From: an uncultured Bacilli bacterium
Lineage (GTDB): Bacteria; Bacillota_I; Bacilli_A; RF39; UBA660
Direction of reading: 5' to 3'
Length of the DNA: 47,780 bases
Assembly: GCA_934130175.1 (NCBI GenBank)
Contig: CAKOXP010000012.1
Location: 1-47,780 of the forward strand
The notes under the pieces were generated by a model. The model ran no database searches, was not told the DNA's origin, and saw only the letters and a program-made list of their open reading frames with translations. The position numbers and the translations under genes are program-made. Of the stretch, positions 9,279 to 15,622 are shown piece by piece (position 1 is the first letter of the stretch; the number at the start of each line of letters is the position of its first letter).

Positions 9279-9815
9279 TTGTATAGATGTAAGTATAATT
9301 CTCCACTTGGTTTAATATATTTAGAAAGTGATGGAACTTATCTAACAGGACTATGGTTTGATAATAGTAAAGATAGTAGTAAACATAGTGATGTTTTTGA
9401 AGAAAAAAATTTAGAAATATTTGATGAGACCAAAAAATGGTTAGATATTTATTTTAAAGGTGAAGTTCCATTATTTACACCTAAATATAAAGTAAAAGAG
9501 ACTTTGTTTCAAAAAAGAGTTAGGAATATTATGGAAACAATTCCTTATGGTGAGGTTATTTCATATGGTGATATTGCAAAAACTATTGCAGAAGAAAGAA
9601 ATATTTCAAGAATGTCTAGTCAGGCAGTAGGTAATGCTGTTGGTACTAATCCTATATGTATTATTATTCCTTGTCATAGAGTGGTTGGTAAAGATGGAAA
9701 TTTAACAGGATATGGTGGAGGCCTAGATAATAAAGTGAAATTATTAGAAATAGAAGGTCTTGACATGAGTAAATTTTATCTTCCTAAAAAAAGAGGTCAA
9801 AATGAAAAGATGTAG
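9279..9815 (+). CDS. ogt: Methylated-DNA-protein cysteine methyltransferase
   Basis: Suicide repair protein that moves the methyl group from O6-methylguanine to its own cysteine. The active site is IPCHRVVG (Cys near residue 132), followed by the GYGGG loop and a KxxLLxxEG helix; the DNA-binding helix is QAVGNAVGTNP. I chose the TTG at 9279 as start: AGGTGAG lies 4 bases upstream, and the protein then begins YRCKYNSPLG, as usual in the family. The GTG at 9270, right after the tetR stop, has no RBS. The gene overlaps tag by 14 bases, giving a tetR-ogt-tag alkylation repair operon. Confidence 0.88.
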   Translation: MYRCKYNSPLGLIYLESDGTYLTGLWFDNSKDSSKHSDVFEEKNLEIFDETKKWLDIYFKGEVPLFTPKYKVKETLFQKRVRNIMETIPYGEVISYGDIAKTIAEERNISRMSSQAVGNAVGTNPICIIIPCHRVVGKDGNLTGYGGGLDNKVKLLEIEGLDMSKFYLPKKRGQNEKM

Positions 9816-10344
9816 TTGGTGTAATCTAAATAATGAGGCTTATATTTCTTATCATGATAATGAATGGGGAATTTTAAATTTAGATGATAATTACTTGTTT
9901 GAAATGTTAATTCTAGAGTCATTTCAAGCTGGACTTTCTTGGGAGTGTGTCTTGAATAAAAGAAAGTATTTTAAAGATTCTTATGATAATTTTGATATTG
10001 AAAAAATAGTTAATTATGATGATGAAAAGTTAGATGAACTACTTAATAATAAAAATATTATTAGAAATAAACTTAAAATAAAAGCAAGTATTAGTAATGC
10101 TAAAATATTTAAAAGTATTCAAGAAGAATTTGGTTCTTTTCATAATTATCTAAAACAATTTACTAATGATGAAATAATATATGAATGCGATAAAACTTGT
10201 TCAAAATTATCTGATGATATTTCAACTGATTTAAAGAAAAGAGGTATGAAGTTTGTAGGTACAACAATTATTTATTCATACTTGCAAGCTATAGGAATAA
10301 TATATTCTCATCAAGATGATTGCTTTATGTTCAAAGAAAAATAA
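9802..10344 (+). CDS. tag: DNA-3-methyladenine glycosylase I
   Basis: Removes 3-methyladenine from alkylated DNA. At 180 residues it has the normal Tag length. The N-terminus KRCSWCNLNNEAYISYHDNEWG matches the family pattern; Cys4 and the His of YHDNEWG, with the C-terminal His and Cys in SHQDDC, would form the structural zinc site. The helix-hairpin-helix region KRGMKFVGTTIIYSYLQAIG supports DNA binding, and the FQAGLSWECVLNKR segment is diagnostic. It overlaps ogt by 14 bases and ends at a bidirectional terminator. Confidence 0.9.
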   Translation: MKRCSWCNLNNEAYISYHDNEWGILNLDDNYLFEMLILESFQAGLSWECVLNKRKYFKDSYDNFDIEKIVNYDDEKLDELLNNKNIIRNKLKIKASISNAKIFKSIQEEFGSFHNYLKQFTNDEIIYECDKTCSKLSDDISTDLKKRGMKFVGTTIIYSYLQAIGIIYSHQDDCFMFKEK

Positions 10345-10380
10345 AAATACTTAACAATTATTTTTGCTAAGTATTTTTTT
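10345..10380. terminator. Bidirectional terminator between tag and the HTH gene
   Basis: AAATACTTA at 10345-10353 pairs with TAAGTATTT at 10368-10376, with a T run on the plus strand. It separates two converging genes. Confidence 0.8.
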
Positions 10381-10986
10381 CTATTTCATAACTTTTTTAT
10401 TCCAACTTTTTTTATGACATTTAGGGCATTTTAAATATCTAGTTGTTCCATAGTGCATCGCAAAATAAACACTTTTATAACTTGGTATATATTTATGATG
10501 ACACTTCTTACATTCATAATATCCTGTTTCTGTTTCAATTTTTAATGCAAATGAAACTCCTACAATTAGTATTAGAAAAGCAATTATAAATAAAATGATT
10601 CTAACAACTTGATTTTCAACGGCATAAGATAGGGTGAATATTAAAACTAAAAAAGTAATGCTTGATATAAATCCAATTACATATTCATATATCATCATTT
10701 TTTTATTTTGAGCTTCTTCTTTTTTTGCCAAGTCAAGTAAATTTTCTTCTAGTTTCTTATCATAATCTTTCATTTTAACTATTTCTCCACTAAATAGATC
10801 ATTAACTGTAATATCTAATATTTTACATAATTCTGGTATTGTTCCAACATCAGGCATACAAATTCCATTTTCCCATTTTGAAATTGCTCTATCAGTTATT
10901 CCTAGAATAGAGGCAAGGTTACTTTGCGTAATATTTTTTAAATTTCTTCTTTCTTTAATAAATTTTCCAATTCTTATCTGATCCAT
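10381..10986 (-). CDS. XRE-family HTH protein with membrane helices and a zinc ribbon
   Basis: Three-part protein of 201 residues. Residues 5-62 are a Cro/C1-type helix-turn-helix (NITQSNLASILGITDRAISKWENG). Two membrane helices follow at about 103-148, with little loop between them. The C-terminus (about 158-195) holds CKKCHHKY and CPKCHKKSW, a four-cysteine zinc ribbon. Firmicutes often have such membrane-tethered regulators, and their targets are usually unknown. The RBS on the minus strand is AGGAGA. It converges on tag. No partner gene is evident. Confidence 0.8.
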   Translation of the reverse strand: MDQIRIGKFIKERRNLKNITQSNLASILGITDRAISKWENGICMPDVGTIPELCKILDITVNDLFSGEIVKMKDYDKKLEENLLDLAKKEEAQNKKMMIYEYVIGFISSITFLVLIFTLSYAVENQVVRIILFIIAFLILIVGVSFALKIETETGYYECKKCHHKYIPSYKSVYFAMHYGTTRYLKCPKCHKKSWNKKVMK

Positions 10987-11060
10987 AGGGATTCTCCTTT
11001 CATGTATTTAATATACTATAAAATAGAAAAAATTAACACGAACTAGTAGTTGAGTTTAGT

Positions 11061-11089
11061 TTGCAATCACAAGTATTTTATGTTATTAT
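11061..11089 (+). promoter_or_regulatory. Promoter of antitoxin RNA 1
   Basis: TTGCAA at 11061-11066, a 17-base spacer, and TATTAT at 11084-11089 with an extended TGT just before it. The second copy has the same extended -10 at 11431-11436 but a poor -35. Confidence 0.6.
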
Positions 11090-11095
11090 GTATGT

Positions 11096-11212
11096 AGCAA
11101 GTATTCTTGCATAAAATAAAAAAGGGAGCATTCAGTTTTTTGCTTAGTTGAATGTCTACCAATTTAAATGGAGAGACACTTATCATTGCGGATGAGTGTC
11201 ATTTTTATTTAT
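11096..11212 (+). ncRNA. Putative antisense (antitoxin) RNA, copy 1
   Basis: Predicted RNA of about 115 bases reading toward the toxin gene. It opens with the hairpin GCAAG-TATT-CTTGC, then a second hairpin around GCATTCAG and TTGAATG. It ends in a terminator (GACACTTATC at about 11175 pairing with GATGAGTGTC, then T5). It would overlap the 3' untranslated part of the converging toxin transcript, the layout known from txpA/RatA and bsrG/SR4 of Bacillus subtilis. Boundaries are predicted, not measured. Confidence 0.65.
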
Positions 11213-11220
11213 AGGATTTA

Positions 11221-11304
11221 CTACTTCAAGATAATGAAGAGTAGGCTTATAAGTAAAATGATAATAATAAGTAAGATAAAGATTAAAAAATCTTTCTTTC
11301 CCAT
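11221..11304 (-). CDS. Small hydrophobic type I toxin, copy 1
   Basis: A 27-residue peptide with a charged start (MGKKDF), then an unbroken run of Leu, Ile and Phe, and a C-terminal Lys. That is the form of membrane-acting type I toxins such as TxpA, BsrG and Fst. AGGAGG lies 10 bases upstream (11315-11320 on the minus strand) within a leader whose CCTCT can fold back on the SD. The promoter at 11370-11399 holds a LexA-like box. It is too short for most gene callers; a longer open frame over the same DNA is out of frame with this peptide. Sequence identity to a named toxin is not claimed. Confidence 0.7.
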   Translation of the reverse strand: MGKKDFLIFILLIIIILLISLLFIILK

Positions 11305-11369
11305 ATATCAAAGACCTCCTCTCTATAAAGATTAGAGGTAGACACTCAACAACTAAATGTTCCAAGTCA

Positions 11370-11399
11370 AATATAACACATGTTCGATAAATTAAACAA
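11370..11399 (-). promoter_or_regulatory. Toxin promoter 1 with LexA-like box
   Basis: On the minus strand: TTGTTT (11394-11399), an 18-base spacer, and TATATT (11370-11375). The spacer contains CGAACATGTGTTAT, which matches the Firmicute LexA/DinR consensus CGAACRNRYGTTYC at 12 of 14 places. Confidence 0.6.
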
Positions 11400-11442
11400 G
11401 AAAAAACTAGAAAAAATAAAAAGAATATGTTATTATGTATGT

Positions 11443-11558
11443 AGCAAGTATTCTTGCATAAAATAAAAAAAGGGAAGCATTCAGTTTTTCCGAGTTGAAT
11501 GTCTACCCAATTTATATTGAATAAGACACTTATTCTAGCGAATGAGTGTCATTTTTTT
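11443..11558 (+). ncRNA. Putative antisense (antitoxin) RNA, copy 2
   Basis: Second copy of the predicted antitoxin RNA, with the same 5' hairpin and the same terminator plan (GACACTTATT about 11525 pairing with AATGAGTGTC at 11541-11550, then T7). Here the terminator overlaps the stop codon of toxin 2, so the two transcripts overlap slightly more than in copy 1. Confidence 0.65.
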
Positions 11559-11641
11559 ATTACAATAATCAAAGTGATTAAGAGTAGTAAAATGATAGAA
11601 ATAAGTTCTAAAACTTTTACAATGAAAAGTCTCTTCTTCAT
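11549..11641 (-). CDS. Small hydrophobic type I toxin, copy 2
   Basis: A 30-residue peptide with a basic start (MKKRLF), a hydrophobic helix of about 20 Leu/Ile/Val residues, and a Lys-Lys end. AGGAGG lies 9 bases before the ATG (11651-11656). A longer in-frame reading upstream is possible, but its start would lie upstream of the -10 box, so the internal ATG is preferred. The peptide shares its layout with toxin 1 but little sequence, while the surrounding RNA elements are nearly identical. The TGA stop lies in the antitoxin terminator stem. Confidence 0.7.
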   Translation of the reverse strand: MKKRLFIVKVLELISIILLLLITLIIVIKK

Positions 11642-11705
11642 TTTATCAAACCTCCTCTCTATAGAGATTAGAGGTAGACACTCAACAACTAAATGTTCCA
11701 AATTA

Positions 11706-11735
11706 ACTATAACACATGTTCGATAAAACAAACAA
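11706..11735 (-). promoter_or_regulatory. Toxin promoter 2 with LexA-like box
   Basis: On the minus strand: TTGTTT (11730-11735), an 18-base spacer, and TATAGT (11706-11711). The same CGAACATGTGTTAT box lies in the spacer as in copy 1, although flanking bases differ; that argues for selection on the box. Confidence 0.6.
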
Positions 11736-11775
11736 GAAAAAACTAGGAAAATTAAATCCTAGTTTATTTTTCGTA

Positions 11776-11852
11776 TGGGGCGTCATAAGAGAATCGAACT
11801 CTTGCATACTGGTGCCACAAACCAGCGTGTTAACCACTTCACCAATGACGCC
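11776..11852 (-). tRNA. tRNA-His (GTG)
   Basis: On the minus strand the 8-base acceptor GGCGTCAT pairs with ATGACGCC. This includes the extra G at position -1 that is typical of tRNA-His, and CCA is encoded. The anticodon loop is TTGTGGC in a CTGGT/ACCAG stem. The T arm carries AGAG-TTCGATT-CTCT. Confidence 0.97.
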
Positions 11853-11928
11853 ATTTGTTTAAGACTCTTATAGTTTATTATAAATTGATTAAAAAATCAA
11901 GTCTTTTTTGATTATTTAGTTATTTGTC

Positions 11929-11936
11929 CATACACT
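11929..11936 (+). promoter_or_regulatory. Possible sporulation sigma -10 box before cotJ
   Basis: CATACACT matches the -10 element of sigma-E promoters (CATACANT), 40 bases before the cotJ start. No convincing -35 element is seen, so this is weak on its own; the sporulation genes behind it are what make it plausible. Confidence 0.35.
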
Positions 11937-11975
11937 ATTTAATTAAAAGAATAAAGTAAAAAGAAGGAGGAATAT

Positions 11976-12422
11976 ATGTATAACTATAATAGATATATGG
12001 GAAATGATTATTTTAGAGATACTACACCTGGTATGCTAAACAATAATCAAACATTTAATAATAACGAATTAAATCTTTATACTCCAGAAGAGGGGTATAA
12101 TAAGGGAAATCTTTTCTCTGATTTATATGTTAGTTATAAGAACTATCAACCTGTAAAGTTACAACCTGCTAATGAACAAGGAGCTTTACTTTTAGAATTA
12201 TCACAATATGCTTTTGCCGCTCATGAATTAAATCTTTATCTAGACCTTCATCCAGAAGATGATACAATGTTGACATTATTTAATGATTATAGATCAAGAG
12301 CAGATAAATTAGCACAAGAATATGAATCTAAATATGGACCACTTACTGTTTCAAGTGATGTGATGACATCAGGCTTCTTGTGGGAGCAAGAAAGTTTTCC
12401 ATGGGAAGGGGGAAATAACTAA
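11976..12422 (+). CDS. CotJA-CotJB fusion, spore coat protein
   Basis: Two normally separate coat proteins appear in one 148-residue frame. Residues 30-62 resemble CotJA (LYTPEEGYNKGNLFSDLYVSYKNY). Residues 65-148 resemble CotJB: ELSQYAFAAHELNLYLDLHP, then DYRSRADKLAQEYESKYGPL and a Trp-rich end (FLWEQESFPWEGG). In Bacillus, cotJA, cotJB and cotJC form one sigma-E operon whose products enter the inner coat. The Asn/Tyr-rich first 30 residues match nothing I know. RBS AGGAGG is good, and cotJC starts on its stop codon (TAATG). Confidence 0.8.
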   Translation: MYNYNRYMGNDYFRDTTPGMLNNNQTFNNNELNLYTPEEGYNKGNLFSDLYVSYKNYQPVKLQPANEQGALLLELSQYAFAAHELNLYLDLHPEDDTMLTLFNDYRSRADKLAQEYESKYGPLTVSSDVMTSGFLWEQESFPWEGGNN

Positions 12423-13153
12423 TGTGGGCTTATCAAAAAAGATTACAATATCCAATTAATATAAAGAAAAAAGATTTACAAATGGCTAAATATTTAGTAA
12501 CGCAATATGGAGGTCCAAACGGCGAATTAGGAGCTGCTCTTAGATATTTAAATCAAAGATATACAATGCCAGACAATAAAGGAAAAGCTTTACTTACAGA
12601 TATTGCTACTGAAGAATTTGGTCATGTTGAAATGCTTCAAACTATGATTTATCAATTAACAAAAGACGCTACTGTTGAAGAATTAATAAATGCTGGACTT
12701 GGTTCTAACTTTGCTGAACATGGTATGGGTATTTTCCCAACTGATGCTTCAGGAGTTCCATTTACTGTAGCTTATTTTGCTGCAACAGGGGATGTTTTGG
12801 CAGACCTTTCTGAAGATATGGCAGCAGAACAAAAAGCAAGAGCTGTCTATGAAAACTTAATTGATATGACTGATGATCCAGATATAATTGGACCACTTCT
12901 ATGGTTAAGACAAAGAGAAGTAGTTCATTATGATAGATTCAGAGAATTATTTGAATATTATAAAAGTATGAACCTAGAAAATAATAAAGTTGATAATAGT
13001 AATAATACAAATAATACAAACATGAACAACAATATAAATAATAATATGAACAATAGTAATAACATGAATAATGGTAATAATAATATTTTAGATAGTATTA
13101 ATCAAGGTCTTAGTCAAGCAAATCAATTTCTAAATAATTTTGAACAAATGTAA
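12422..13153 (+). CDS. cotJC: CotJC, manganese catalase of the spore coat
   Basis: Di-manganese catalase family, 243 residues. The four-helix bundle with metal ligands is visible: LRYLNQRYTMP; then EEFGHVEML near residue 60, the first E-x-x-H pair; EDMAAEQKARAVYENL near 138; and REVVHYDRFRE near 163, the second E-x-x-H pair. After residue 190 comes a tail of about 35 residues made almost only of Asn with Met, Ser and Thr, which is not part of the usual enzyme and may be an adhesive or disordered coat segment. It is coupled to the CotJA-CotJB fusion by a one-base overlap. Confidence 0.88.
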   Translation: MWAYQKRLQYPINIKKKDLQMAKYLVTQYGGPNGELGAALRYLNQRYTMPDNKGKALLTDIATEEFGHVEMLQTMIYQLTKDATVEELINAGLGSNFAEHGMGIFPTDASGVPFTVAYFAATGDVLADLSEDMAAEQKARAVYENLIDMTDDPDIIGPLLWLRQREVVHYDRFRELFEYYKSMNLENNKVDNSNNTNNTNMNNNINNNMNNSNNMNNGNNNILDSINQGLSQANQFLNNFEQM

Positions 13154-13178
13154 AAAAGATTCATTGGAATCTTTTTTT
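13153..13178. terminator. Bidirectional terminator between cotJC and the DUF3883 gene
   Basis: AAAAAGATTC at 13153-13162 pairs with GAATCTTTTT at 13167-13176 around a 4-base loop, giving a T run in both directions. Confidence 0.85.
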
Positions 13179-14184
13179 ATATTATTTTAGCATCTACTTT
13201 ATAAATATAAGGATTTAGTTTTAATTTATTAAATTTATCATGGTTAATAACTAAAATTTTAGCAATTGCTTTTTCTATATCAATATCATGAACATAGTAG
13301 ATGAAGCAATGGTCTTTATCAATGTTATCTAATTCTCCACGCATAAATGCAACTTCCTTTTCTGATATAAAAAATGAAACATTATCTTTAGAATTAGTTA
13401 ATGAGCATTTAACTTCTATATAAATTCTCTCTCCTTTTTCATTATAACTAACAATATCATAACCTATACCATCATTGGTAATATACTCATAATCTGTTTT
13501 AGCAATCATTTTCACATTAGGAACTAAATCATCTAAATGAAGGCTTTTTAGCTTTTCAATTTCTTCTTTATAAACGATTTCTTCACCAAGTTTTCCAGAT
13601 ATAATTTTATTTTCATAAGCTTTCTTTTGATTGATATTTTTACCATATGTTCTTTTCTTTTTCATAGTTTTCTTATTTTTAATTTCATATTTAGTTTCCA
13701 AAAAAGGATCATAATCTATTTCTAAATTCTTTAAAATATCAGAATCATTAGTATAATTTTCTATATCATTATCACTATCACAGTCATCATTATTATAATC
13801 ATCATTGTCATTAAGAAATGGTTTGATAATGTCAGTTTTCCATCTTTTACTTTTTGCATAGCTCTCCATCGTTTGATAATATATATTTTTATCAGTAATT
13901 TTTAGATTGTCTGGAAGTTTTTGATTCATATTTTCTATATAATTATCAGAAAAATCTAAAGTTTTTTTCAAAAACTTATTATTTAATCCGTATTTTGTTC
14001 TTAAATATCTTACCTGTGAGATTTTTAAATTAAAAATATCTCCGATTAAATAGTCCGTTAGACCTTCTACAATTGCCAGTTTATACATAATATCAGCTGT
14101 TAAATCTTCTCTTGAAAAAACTTTTCCATTTTCTTTTTCTTGCCTTAACTTATCATATAAATCTGTTTTTTCTTCAGTATCCAT
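13177..14184 (-). CDS. DUF3883-domain protein, PD-(D/E)XK-like nuclease fold
   Basis: The C-terminal part (about 195-320) has the DUF3883 pattern: GKLGEEIVYKEEIEKL, later DGIGYDIVSYNEKGERIYIEVKC. The D...ExK core is that of the restriction-nuclease fold. The first 60 residues look like a winged or sigma-like helix-turn-helix (DYLIGDIFNLKISQVRYLRTKYGL). Between them lies an acidic Asp/Asn linker (about 125-150) and a basic patch. DUF3883 usually ends large DNA-modification or defence proteins; here it stands alone. Start: the ATG at 14184 has AGGTGA 5 bases upstream; an in-frame GTG at 14193 has none. Function unknown, defence or DNA metabolism possible. Confidence 0.65.
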   Translation of the reverse strand: MDTEEKTDLYDKLRQEKENGKVFSREDLTADIMYKLAIVEGLTDYLIGDIFNLKISQVRYLRTKYGLNNKFLKKTLDFSDNYIENMNQKLPDNLKITDKNIYYQTMESYAKSKRWKTDIIKPFLNDNDDYNNDDCDSDNDIENYTNDSDILKNLEIDYDPFLETKYEIKNKKTMKKKRTYGKNINQKKAYENKIISGKLGEEIVYKEEIEKLKSLHLDDLVPNVKMIAKTDYEYITNDGIGYDIVSYNEKGERIYIEVKCSLTNSKDNVSFFISEKEVAFMRGELDNIDKDHCFIYYVHDIDIEKAIAKILVINHDKFNKLKLNPYIYKVDAKII

Positions 14185-14252
14185 TTTTATCACCTAAGTC
14201 AATTATATCATAATAGCTAATTGTATGATAAAATGAATACAAGGAGGTAGCT

Positions 14253-15263
14253 ATGATTTATCCAGAGTTTATAAAGAAAAATGATACTATTGGAGTAAGT
14301 GCACCATCTGATGGTATTACCAAAAAAGAAAAATTATATAGATTAGATTCTGCTATCAATTATTTTTCTAGTTTGGGATATAGAATAGAAGAAAGTAAAA
14401 ATGTTAGAACAAGCCTAAAAGGGAGAAGTAGTTCTTCTAAAGTTAGAAGCAAACAATTAAAAAGCCTTTTTGAAAAAACAGAAGTAAAAGCAATTATTTG
14501 TTCTGGTGGAGGAGATTTTCTTTTAGAGATGTTATCAGATTTTGATTTTAGTTGTGTTTTGAAAAATCCTAAATGGCTACAAGGTTATTCAGATCCAACA
14601 GGTCTTTTGTTTACAATTACAACAAATCTTGATATTGCAACTATCTATGCCGATAACTTTCCTGCATTTGGAATGAAACCATTAGATAAGTCACTCAAAA
14701 ACAATTTAGAAATATTACAAGGAAATATAGTTAAACAAAATAGTTTTAAAAGGTACGAAAAAGAAAATTTAAGTTATATAGTTGGAGATGAACCCTATAA
14801 TTTAGATACTGATGTTTATTGGGAAAACCTAAATAGAGATGAAGTTAATATTACAGGACGTATGATAGGTGGATGTCTTGATATTATAAATGATTTATTT
14901 GGAACAAGATTTGATAAGACTAAAGAATTTATTGAAAAATACAAGGACGATGGTATCATTTGGTACTTTGATAATTGTGAGTTTAGTAGTGAACAGTTAA
15001 TTAGAACTTTGTGGAAATTGAAAGATAATGACTGGTTTAAATATACTAATGGAATAGTCTTTGGAAGGAGTATGACTGAGAAAAGTTATTATGATATTTC
15101 TTTTAAAGAAGCTGTAAAAAAATCCCTTGAAGATCTTGATGTTCCAATCATTATCAATACAGATATTGGACATATTCCTCCAAGAATGACAATTATCAAT
15201 GGAGCAATTGCAGTTATAAGTTCAAAAAATGGTAAAGGTACAATTGAATTTTTCTTAAAATAG
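14253..15263 (+). CDS. LD-carboxypeptidase, S66 family (MccF-like)
   Basis: Serine peptidase of 336 residues. The N-terminal half has FIKKNDTIGVSAPSDG and the strand AIICSGGGDFLLEML; the nucleophile Ser is in LQGYSDPTGLL near residue 112. The C-terminal half has GRMIGGCLDII, an acidic residue in WYFDNCEFSSEQL and the His in DIGHIPPRMT near 309, making up the Ser-Glu-His set. Family members recycle the murein tetrapeptide or cleave peptide-nucleotide antibiotics such as microcin C7. SGGG and IPPRM lean toward the MccF subgroup, but the role cannot be settled here. Single gene with its own RBS (AAGGAGG) and a terminator behind it. Confidence 0.82.
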   Translation: MIYPEFIKKNDTIGVSAPSDGITKKEKLYRLDSAINYFSSLGYRIEESKNVRTSLKGRSSSSKVRSKQLKSLFEKTEVKAIICSGGGDFLLEMLSDFDFSCVLKNPKWLQGYSDPTGLLFTITTNLDIATIYADNFPAFGMKPLDKSLKNNLEILQGNIVKQNSFKRYEKENLSYIVGDEPYNLDTDVYWENLNRDEVNITGRMIGGCLDIINDLFGTRFDKTKEFIEKYKDDGIIWYFDNCEFSSEQLIRTLWKLKDNDWFKYTNGIVFGRSMTEKSYYDISFKEAVKKSLEDLDVPIIINTDIGHIPPRMTIINGAIAVISSKNGKGTIEFFLK

Positions 15264-15271
15264 CAAACAAA

Positions 15272-15298
15272 AAATACAAGGTTCAAACTTGTATTTTT
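15272..15298. terminator. Bidirectional terminator
   Basis: AAATACAAG at 15272-15280 pairs with CTTGTATTT at 15288-15296. It serves the peptidase on the plus strand and the ferredoxin on the minus strand. Confidence 0.85.
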
Positions 15299-15487
15299 CT
15301 ATTCTTCTTCGATAGCACCAGTAGGGCAAGCTTCAATAGCTTCCTTACAACTATCTATTAGACTTTCATCAACATTTTCATCTTTAGCAAAAGAAAGTCC
15401 TTCATCATCAAGTTCAAATACTTCATCACATATAGCAGCGCATGCTCCACAACCAATGCAAGCATCTTGATTAACTTTAACCTTCAT
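15299..15487 (-). CDS. Ferredoxin, single-cluster [4Fe-4S] type
   Basis: Electron carrier of 62 residues. The first motif is CIGCGACAAIC near residue 10 and the last Cys is in CPTGAIEEE near 53, giving the C-x2-C-x2-C...C-P set for one [4Fe-4S] cluster. The middle is acidic, as in clostridial and Bacillus ferredoxins of this size. I start at the inner ATG because AAGGAGTG lies a few bases upstream; a longer frame begins 13 codons earlier without an RBS. The redox partner is unknown. Confidence 0.9.
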   Translation of the reverse strand: MKVKVNQDACIGCGACAAICDEVFELDDEGLSFAKDENVDESLIDSCKEAIEACPTGAIEEE

Positions 15488-15622
15488 AATAACACTCCTT
15501 TTTTTAATATCAAATTTATTATACATAAATATTTCCTTTACGTAAAGAAAAATATCTATTTATTAATATTTATTAAAAAAAATGTAGTTTTATGTTATTC
15601 TTATAATAAGAAGGTGGTAAAG

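Larger units (their letters stand above)
11084..11748. repeat. Head-to-tail duplication of a ~347-bp type I toxin-antitoxin locus
   Basis: The segment from about 11084 to 11410 is repeated at 11431-11748, offset by 347 bases. The most conserved blocks are non-coding: the antisense RNA promoter and its 5' hairpin GCAAGTATTCTTGC (11098 and 11445), the AGGAGG leader of the toxin mRNA, the 14-base pairing elements, and the toxin promoter with CGAACATGTGTTAT. The short toxin frames themselves have diverged. Under this pattern RNA-level function is what is being kept. Confidence 0.85.

Noticed and set aside
11183..11365. A 60-codon minus-strand frame over toxin locus 1
   Set aside because: It is out of frame with the 27-residue peptide, has no RBS and starts within the toxin leader. 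The short frame with AGGAGG fits far better.
11499..11726. A 75-codon plus-strand frame over toxin locus 2
   Set aside because: It runs through the antisense RNA terminator and against the toxin gene, and has no RBS. It is a shadow.
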